A stretch of 62,301 bases of DNA from assembly GCA_027600665.1 (NCBI GenBank), contig JADGJL010000032.1, positions 1 through 62,301 of the forward strand, given 5' to 3'. Made by a program: the position numbers and the translations under genes. Source of the DNA: Irineochytrium annulatum. Lineage: Eukaryota; Chytridiomycota; Chytridiomycetes; Chytridiales; Chytridiaceae. The notes beneath the pieces were generated by a model, which worked only from the letters and a program-made list of their open reading frames with translations, was not told where the DNA came from and ran no database searches. Shown here one piece after another: positions 55,916-62,301 of this stretch (position 1 is its first letter; every line of letters begins with the position of its first letter).

Positions 55916-58310
55916 ATGAATGCGCCCGGCGCCGCTGACGGCCGGCCGCCGGGAACGGCCTCCCCGTCTCCGCAAACGCCCTCTCGAAGTCCTCCCATCT
56001 CGAAGTCCTCGCTAAAGACCGAGGATCCGGGGCGACCGACTGCGATGCCTGGCGATGGGTGGTCGAGGGTCCAAGCGCCAATGGCGGACATACCGGCACC
56101 AGCGGACCCGCCAGCGGTCGAGCGGCCCAGCTCCGGAGCACTCCCCACATCTGCTGTCCCGCCGGCAGTTAATCGGCCCACCTCAGCCGGGGTGTCCCGG
56201 AGCCTCGTGTCGAAGTCGACCCCGCGCTATGTGCAGAAGATGGATATCATTACATCCGGTCGGCAGCGGTATGTTCTTCTCGCTGTTGCCAGGATGTACA
56301 CCTTCATACTGACTATTGAATCTATGATCCAGATCGTGCGTGTATTGCCGCAGCCAGAAGAAGAAGTGTGATGGGAGCCAGAAGCGGTGCGAGAGGAACA
56401 TTGCCCCCACGCCTCGACCTCCGTCATCCGGCATGAGGGCCATTCGGCCGCTGATCATGCCATCTGCCGACGGTTCCGCGCCTGCGCATGAGCCCGCCGT
56501 GACTGACGGACGATGGGGTCTGCCCTCGTCAACGACACCGGGGCCGATGACACCCGCGGACAGCGAGACCACGTTCAGCAGGAAGCATCTGGCAGAATCG
56601 CAGGCCGTAGCGGAGTCACCGATTACATCCGCAGACTCGTTCAACCCGATGCAGCATTTCATCGACGAGCTCGAGATAAGCACGCAGGATCTCGCCGACC
56701 AGCCCGTCCTCACACCCCAATCCGTCGGCTTCGTTCGCCCTTCCCTTGACCCGCTCGTCATGATGCTCTCCGACATCAACCCGGACTTCACGGCCTACAT
56801 CCCCTTCCCCGACTTCCTTACCTGGCCCGACTCGATCTCGATTACGCCCCAGACGCTCCGCAGCTACTTTAGCGCCGCCGATCTCCCCACCAAACCTGCC
56901 CGGCCCGCAGACATCGCGCCGCCACCTATCGTCGACGTGGATGTCGACGTCTTCTCCCGGTACTTCGACCACCACCGCCGTGGGTCCCCCTCACACTGCC
57001 TCGAGATCGTCCCCGCTTATCCCAACTTCTTACGCGCCCGCGTCGGGCTCCGGTACGTTATGTGCGCCATTGCCTCGATCGGCGTCTACCCGCCCGCGCC
57101 GGAACCCGTCGCGCGGCGGTACTTTCTCAAGGCTCGGCATTTTCTCATCGCGGGGCTCGGGGAGGCCGACAGCGATGGGATGGAGGGCATCTTGCAGCTG
57201 CAGGCGCTCATTTGGGGGTCAGTCGTTGCAAAGAATCTGGCGGACATGTCGACTGGCAAGACGATCCAGAAGCTTGTGGATCTGTGGAGGGCGTGGCTGC
57301 GGGTGGATGACGAGGAGGGGGAGGACGCGTTGAGCTTGAGCGCGAACCCGGCGCTGTTGATTGCGAGGCGGAAGGCGTGGCGGACCTGCTTGCTGCCGGA
57401 GTACGTACACGTGCTGGCGTTGAACGAGGCGCGGAAACCCGGACCGCCCGGCGGGTGGGTGCGGATTGCGATGCCGGATCGCGCGTTGGAGAACGAGGAT
57501 AGGAGGCTGTACTGGCTCGTGGGTTTGCTGTACCTCCTTAGCGGGACGTGGGACACCGTGAGGGCGTCGAGGACGGATTGGTGGGTCGTTGAGGACCTCG
57601 ATTTTGAGGACTGGCAGGAGAAGATGATTTTGCTGACGACTTACGAAGTCGAGCTGGAGGGGTGCCGGCGGGCGATCTTGCGCGGCGGGTGGCGGGGCAC
57701 GTTCGACGGGGACGAGATCCGGCGGTCCGTGGACGAGCGCATGTGCATGGGGCTTTCGACGACGCTGCGGTGGGATTTGATTCTCCCGTTCGCTGCGTAC
57801 CATGGCACCGTGTGCTTGATCGCCTTGGCGCGTTCGAGGATTGAGAAGGGGCCTCAAAGGTGGGAGACTGCGATGAAGGGGGAGCGTTCCGCGATGGCTA
57901 TCGTCAACGTCATTGGCCTCATTCTTAAGAGCCACTCCGCGGGCTCTGGAGTTCCGGATGACGCTGACGACGAGGTTGGTAGTTGGTCTTCAGCGTCCTC
58001 GGATGGGCTGGACGGCGCGCCGCGCGGCACGCTGTTTTGGGATGCCACGAATCCGCTTAACGGCTTCGTCTGTTTCGCGAGTTCCTCACTTCTCTTCGAG
58101 ATCCTCGAGGCGATCGGGGAGGCCGTCGAGAACGCGGACGGGTACGAGGAGCGATTTGAGGAGATGGATCGCGTGCGCGCGCGCTGCCGGAGGGGCATGC
58201 GGACGAATCTGAAGTGCATTCGAAAGTTTGCGAAGGCGCATAAGATGGCGAGGGCGTGGGAGAAGCACGTTGGGGCACTGGTTGAGAGGGCCGACAGCGC
58301 AATTGTGTAA
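55916..58310 (+). CDS. fungal transcription factor with reduced (4-Cys) zinc cluster, copy 1
   Basis: ATG 55916; exon 1 ends in KMDIITSGRQR, then a 62-64 nt intron (56270-56332), and exon 2 runs to TAA 58310. The DNA-binding start reads CVYCRSQKKKCDGSQKRC then ERN, i.e. C-x2-C-x6-C-x6-C. The fifth and sixth Cys of a Zn2Cys6 cluster are absent. A Pro/Ser-rich linker is followed by a long helical middle homology region: SVGFVRPSLDPLVMMLSDIN, YIPFPDFLTWPDSISITPQT, RYFLKARHFLIAGLGEADSD, WRTCLLPEYVHVLALNEARK and TTLRWDLILPFAAYHGTVCL, typical of fungal zinc-cluster regulators. It is a tandem paralogue of the gene at 58515-60901, with the same intron position and phase. Nuclear regulator; targets unknown. 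Confidence 0.82.
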
Positions 58311-58514
58311 ATATGCAATTTATACATGTGAATAAGGGATAACAGAACTTTCTGAAAGGCACCTTTTACATATCAATACTGCGCGCCCTAAGTAAATTAA
58401 CGAACGAACGTACCCATTGCATGGAGTCGGGCCGACTAATGCGGCAGGCACGTTCCAACGAAACAAAGCATTGGGAGGCACGATGATCATTGCCAGCATG
58501 ACTTGGTAACCAAT

Positions 58515-60901
58515 ATGGTCGACCGAACCACCGCCTCGGAAGCCGCCAACACTCCCCGACATGGTCCTGCTGCCCAGAGCCCCGCCGTCTCCTCCCCTTT
58601 CGTCTGGAATCCGCTCCATAGCTGGGGGACGCCCGATCCGCAAGAAGCACCTCCACCTGCGCCGACGCGGGTCGTCACGGTGCCTGTCAAGGCTCTCGCT
58701 GTATCTGCATCTAAACCCAGATCATTGGTGGCCAAGAGGGCGCCTCCGTTCTACGTGCACAAGATGGATATCCTCGTCTATGGCCGGCATCGGTGCGTTC
58801 GTTGGTTCATTTGATAGGCGTGATGTGTAATTGACCGCCGACTCTTACCAGGGCCTGCGACTACTGCCGGAGTAGAAAACGGAAGTGCGACGTGGCACTG
58901 AGTGGATGTGAGAAGAATGTAGGCGGGAAGGCGCAAGCTGTACAGCAGCCAACACCGTCAGTGTCCACCCTCATACATCCGCCGCCGTTGTCGCCACCGC
59001 AGTCCGCCATACCTGAATCACCACCGGCGACCGCGGCAGTTCTTAAACCGGATGCGTTGCTAAGTACTTTGGACGAGAGCGCACCGAACGTCAGAAGGCC
59101 GTCGGCGGTTTCGTCACCGTCGCCGACAGACGATTCCGACGTGACGCTGCGGCAGCTAGATGCCGCGGTGCCGCCGCTGGTTCTCGACCGACAGTCGCCG
59201 GCGGTACGGGACCGACAGCCTTACACCCCGGAATCCGGCGGCTGGGCCGACTCGACGATGGACAGCCACCACCCGGCCGACGATCAAACCTACTATCGCA
59301 CCGAGCAATCCGTGGGCTTTGTCCGCCCTTCCTTCGACCCCATCGTCATGATGCTCACAGAGATCAACTCGGAACATACCGCTTACATACCCTTCCCCGA
59401 CGCCCTGAGCTGGCCCGACTCCTTGTCGATCACACCCGAAACCTTGCAGGGCTATGCGCCCAACATCCGCGTTCCCTCCTCACCGAACCAGCATCTCCTG
59501 CCACCGCCCCCACGCATTACGGACGTCGACGTCGACATCGTCGACCGATATCTAAACCATACGAAGAACGGTTCCACCTGCCGCGCCTGGGAGATTGTCC
59601 CGGTCTTCTCCTACTTTCGAATCGCGAATCCTGGACTTCGGTACACGATGTGCGCCGCGGCCGCCTTCGCGCTGAACCCACAACCACCGGAGCCCATAGC
59701 GCGCCGATACTTCCTCAAGGCGCGACACTTCCTCGTCTCGAGCCTGGGCGAGAACACGAGCCTGGATGGCAGGGAGGGCATCTTGCAGCTCCAGGTCCTC
59801 ATCATGATCACCTCGCTCGCGAAATCGATGGCCGACATCTCGACGGGGACGTCGGTGCATCGCCTCCAGTCCCTCTTCCGCCGCTCGCTGAAGCTGGACG
59901 AGGAGGAGAAGGCGGATATCATTCACGACCCTTGGCTGATGGTCGCGCGCCGGCGGGCCTGGCGCGTCTGCCTGCTCGTCGACTATACGCTCGTGGTCTT
60001 GACGAACGGGCGGTTTGACGAGCTCGCCGGTGGGTTCGTGAGGATCGCGATGCCGAGGGAGGTTGAGTTCGATGAAGATCGGAGGATTTACTGGCTCACG
60101 GGGCTGCTGTACATTCAAGCCAAGGTGTGGGACGTCGTGAGGGTGTCCCGTTTGTCATGGGACATTATCGGGGCAGACGACGTAGAGGTGTCGCTGGACG
60201 AGTGGCGGGAGAAGAACGTCCTGCTCGGTGTCTGCGAGGTAGAGCTCGAGGGGTGCCGGCGGTGCATTATGAAGGGTGGTTGGAAGGGCACGTTTGACGG
60301 TGATGAGATCCTTAGGTCCGTAGAGAAGAGGATTGCGATGGGATTGAAGACGACTTTGAGGTGGGACCTGATCCTTCCGTTCGCGGCGTACCACGCGAGC
60401 GTGTGCCTAATTTGGCTCGCGCGCGCGAAGCTCGAGAGCCGGCCGAGAAGGTGGGAATGCGCGATGAAGGGGGAGGCGTCCGCGATGGCAATCGTGGATG
60501 TACTGACTCTGATCTTGCGGTGCGTGGACGAGAACGGTGCGCCGATCCCATCGGGGGCAAAGGATGGAAATGCGTGGGATGAGGAAGCCGGGTCGACGGG
60601 GTCGGTGGGCACGCAGGACGGTCCGAGGAAGGGGACGGTCGTCTGGGATAGCATTTACCAGTTGCCCGCGTTTGCGTGCTTGGCGAGTGCGAACCTGCTT
60701 TTTGAGATTATTAAGGCGAAGAGGGAGATCGTGGGCGATATGGAGGGCGGACATGAGCGATTGGAGGAGTTGGAGGGCGTGAGATTGCGGTGCCAGATGG
60801 GCATTCGCGCAAACGTGCTGTCGCTACGGAGGTTCAAGCGCACCGTCAGGATCATTGAGAAATGGGAGATGCAGGCGGCGGCAATGATGGAAAGGTGCTG
60901 A
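58515..60901 (+). CDS. fungal transcription factor with reduced (4-Cys) zinc cluster, copy 2
   Basis: ATG 58515 (MVDRTTASEAANTPRHG); exon 1 ends KMDILVYGRHR. A 58-60 nt intron leads to ACDYCRSRKRKCDVALSGC then EKN, with the same C-x2-C-x6-C-x6-C spacing and the same missing last two Cys as copy 1. The middle homology region matches copy 1 throughout: SVGFVRPSFDPIVMMLTEIN, YIPFPDALSWPDSLSITPET, RYFLKARHFLVSSLGENTSL, WRVCLLVDYTLVVLTNGRFD and TTLRWDLILPFAAYHASVCL. The linker differs in sequence and length. The two genes lie 204 bp apart head to tail, so the second has a compact promoter or could be affected by read-through. Stop TGA 60899-60901. Confidence 0.85.
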
Positions 60902-61037
60902 TACGGGGAGGAGAAGACTTAAAACAATATCAGTCCCTTGCAATCATTCGACTCTTGACTTTGCACTTTCGATGTATGTAACTCAATATTGTGGATCTAA
61001 TCAAGAAGGAAATGCGCAAACGGCAAGGCTAAACAAT

Positions 61038-62301
61038 TTATTTCTTCTTTCCTCTCCACTTCTTCGTGGTTGCTAAATCCATGACTTCGTCCAAACCAAT
61101 CGGTTTCCAGTCTCCTCCTTTCCCGTCCTCTGCCTCCCCAGTTAAGACGTAAACGACAGCTTCATCAACATAAATAAGTACGCCCCCGACATCTCTACCG
61201 TCAACAGCCCCTCCCAACCGGAAGACGGCCTTGCCACCCTGCTGTCTCATCCTTGTGCTTGGTAACAACGTCAAATCCCGGCCAGCCGCAACCTTCTCGA
61301 CGAGCTCTTTGAACCGCTGGCTCTCGAAACGGCCTCTTTGCAGCTGCGGCAAACCCTTCCCATCCTCCTTTTTCCCGGCCCTCGGCCCATCTAACTTCCG
61401 CACTGCCTCCACACTCGCCCACGGTACGATCTTTGGCACTGGCCCGAGCGGCTCGCCTTCCCTCAGCGACAGCGCCTTGTTCATCAGCTCCAGGCCGGCC
61501 CTAAACTGCATCCCCACGCCTTGCATTGCGAGCACGTCCTGCGGGAAATACGATTTCCACGCTTCGTACCACCTCGTGACCTCGTCGAAATCCACGTCCT
61601 CGTGGCTCAGCCACGCGTGCAGGACGCTGATCCACTTGGGGAAGAACTCGGTCTCGATCAGATTCTGGAAGACGCCTTGGTCTAGGCACCGCCTCCAGAC
61701 GAGCACGCGATCCAGCGGAGCGTTCACCTGCCGCGCAGGGTTGACCTGGAACTCGTGCCGTAGTGTCGCGACCAGTTTCGGAAGAACGGCGCGGTGGAGG
61801 AGCTGGGTCATGAGGCGGCGGGGGAGAACCTCAAACCAAGGCTCAATTAGCGCAAAGCTTCGGTCCACGGTCGCGCCGGCCTCGTCGACCTCGTCCTCGT
61901 CGTCTCCGGGAGCCCATCCGGCAAAGAGTACACTGAATCGGCGAATAACAGGGTCGTACAGCTCGCCGAAGCGGTCGCCGAGCCATGGCAGCCAAGGGAA
62001 CAACCAGCGGTGGATAGGGTCACGGTCGCGGAGCGGATCCCACTCGTCAACGGCGTCGCGGAGCTTGGGAAGGACCAGTTGGGTGAGAATGTTGAGCTCC
62101 ATCCACGGCGGTAATACGTGTGGTGATTTCGGGGTTGCGTGTTCGTAAATGCCTTCATGCAAGACTATATTTGCGGTGGGCTGCTGAGGATACCAGGTCT
62201 CGAGCAAAAGAAGTAGTGGCTCCGGATTCCGAGGAGACCACAGGTTGCTGCAAGGAAAACCGAATGATGCAAAAATATAAAAAACAACCAAAAAAAAAAA
62301 A
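61038..62301 (-). CDS. TFIP11/Ntr1-like spliceosome disassembly factor, C-terminal part
   Basis: The gene enters from the right edge, so its start and N-terminal G-patch region are outside the window. After an acceptor at about 62249 (ttgcag) come NLWSPRNPEPLLLLLETWYP and the GCFC-type domain: MELNILTQLVLPKLRDAVDE, WDPLRDRDPIHRWLFPWLPW, LGDRFGELYDPVIRRF, IEPWFEVLPRRLMTQLLHRA and WISVLHAWLSHEDVDFDEVT, then FPQDVLAMQGVGMQFRAGLE. The C-terminus (GRDVGGVLIYVDEAVVYVL, then a basic WRGKKK) ends at 61038. In yeast Ntr1 activates the helicase Prp43 to release spliced introns. A frame opened by TTG-like codons upstream of 62250 is intron sequence. Confidence 0.88.
   Translation of the reverse strand, partial: FFFLVVFYIFASFGFPCSNLWSPRNPEPLLLLLETWYPQQPTANIVLHEGIYEHATPKSPHVLPPWMELNILTQLVLPKLRDAVDEWDPLRDRDPIHRWLFPWLPWLGDRFGELYDPVIRRFSVLFAGWAPGDDEDEVDEAGATVDRSFALIEPWFEVLPRRLMTQLLHRAVLPKLVATLRHEFQVNPARQVNAPLDRVLVWRRCLDQGVFQNLIETEFFPKWISVLHAWLSHEDVDFDEVTRWYEAWKSYFPQDVLAMQGVGMQFRAGLELMNKALSLREGEPLGPVPKIVPWASVEAVRKLDGPRAGKKEDGKGLPQLQRGRFESQRFKELVEKVAAGRDLTLLPSTRMRQQGGKAVFRLGGAVDGRDVGGVLIYVDEAVVYVLTGEAEDGKGGDWKPIGLDEVMDLATTKKWRGKKK

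Noticed and set aside
55323..56150. A 275-codon minus-strand open frame spanning the end of the F-box gene and the start of zinc-cluster copy 1.
   Set aside because: It crosses two well-supported plus-strand genes, has no recognisable domain and looks like antisense composition.
61231..62148. A 305-codon plus-strand open frame.
   Set aside because: It lies entirely antisense to the TFIP11/Ntr1-like domain and has Ser/Arg-rich shadow composition.

Overview
The window is nuclear DNA of a fungus. The evidence is many GT-AG introns, mostly 42-70 nt and often with a CTGAC/CTAAC-like branch site, plus fungus-typical proteins: an Slm-type BAR-PH protein, a cytochrome b5/acyl-CoA dehydrogenase fusion, GPI-anchored Ser/Thr-rich proteins, a CesA-like GT2 and zinc-cluster factors. 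The Max-like bHLH, the candidate dynein adaptor with a CC1 box, and the DOMON/b561/SH3 fusion fit an early-diverging, perhaps zoosporic (chytrid-like) fungus better than an ascomycete. That placement is inference. No rRNA, tRNA, CRISPR array or intact transposon was seen.

Left part (1-18.1 kb): a bHLH factor (+), small or unclear minus-strand genes at 1.6-3.9 kb, a ten-exon cytochrome b5-acyl-CoA dehydrogenase (+), an Slm1-like BAR-PH protein (-), an ABCC/MRP-type transporter (-, 9.4-14.6 kb), and a coiled-coil protein (-, 15.4-18.1 kb) carrying a CC1-box-like AAEIG motif and a Spindly-like LFAE motif.

Middle (18.5-31.3 kb): this is the accessory-looking part and is rich in duplicates. It holds a frameshifted copy of the small gene at 30.9 kb, an F-box/ankyrin protein, two paralogous twelve-pass-type membrane proteins facing tail to tail (22.3-24.5 kb + and 25.1-27.6 kb -), a GC-rich block with hairpin potential, and two tandem 8-Cys GPI-anchored cell-surface proteins.

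Right part (31.9-62.3 kb): a DCN1-like neddylation factor apparently fused in frame to a helix-hairpin-helix protein, a low-complexity protein, a membrane-anchored spermidine-synthase-fold protein, an F-box/LRR protein, nitronate monooxygenase, an endosomal-type syntaxin whose start codon may be split by an intron, an unassigned gene, a CesA-like glycosyltransferase, a DOMON-cyt b561-cyt b5-FAD/NAD reductase with an SH3 domain inserted in its NAD-binding half, another F-box-like protein, two tandem paralogous transcription factors with a reduced four-Cys zinc cluster, and the C-terminal part of a TFIP11/Ntr1-type spliceosome disassembly factor running off the right edge.

The strongest candidates for something undescribed are the SH3-split redox fusion, the DCN1-HhH fusion, the duplicated membrane-protein pair, the half-zinc-cluster pair and the putative dynein adaptor. 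All coordinates of multi-exon genes run from start codon to stop codon, introns included. Exon boundaries were read by eye.
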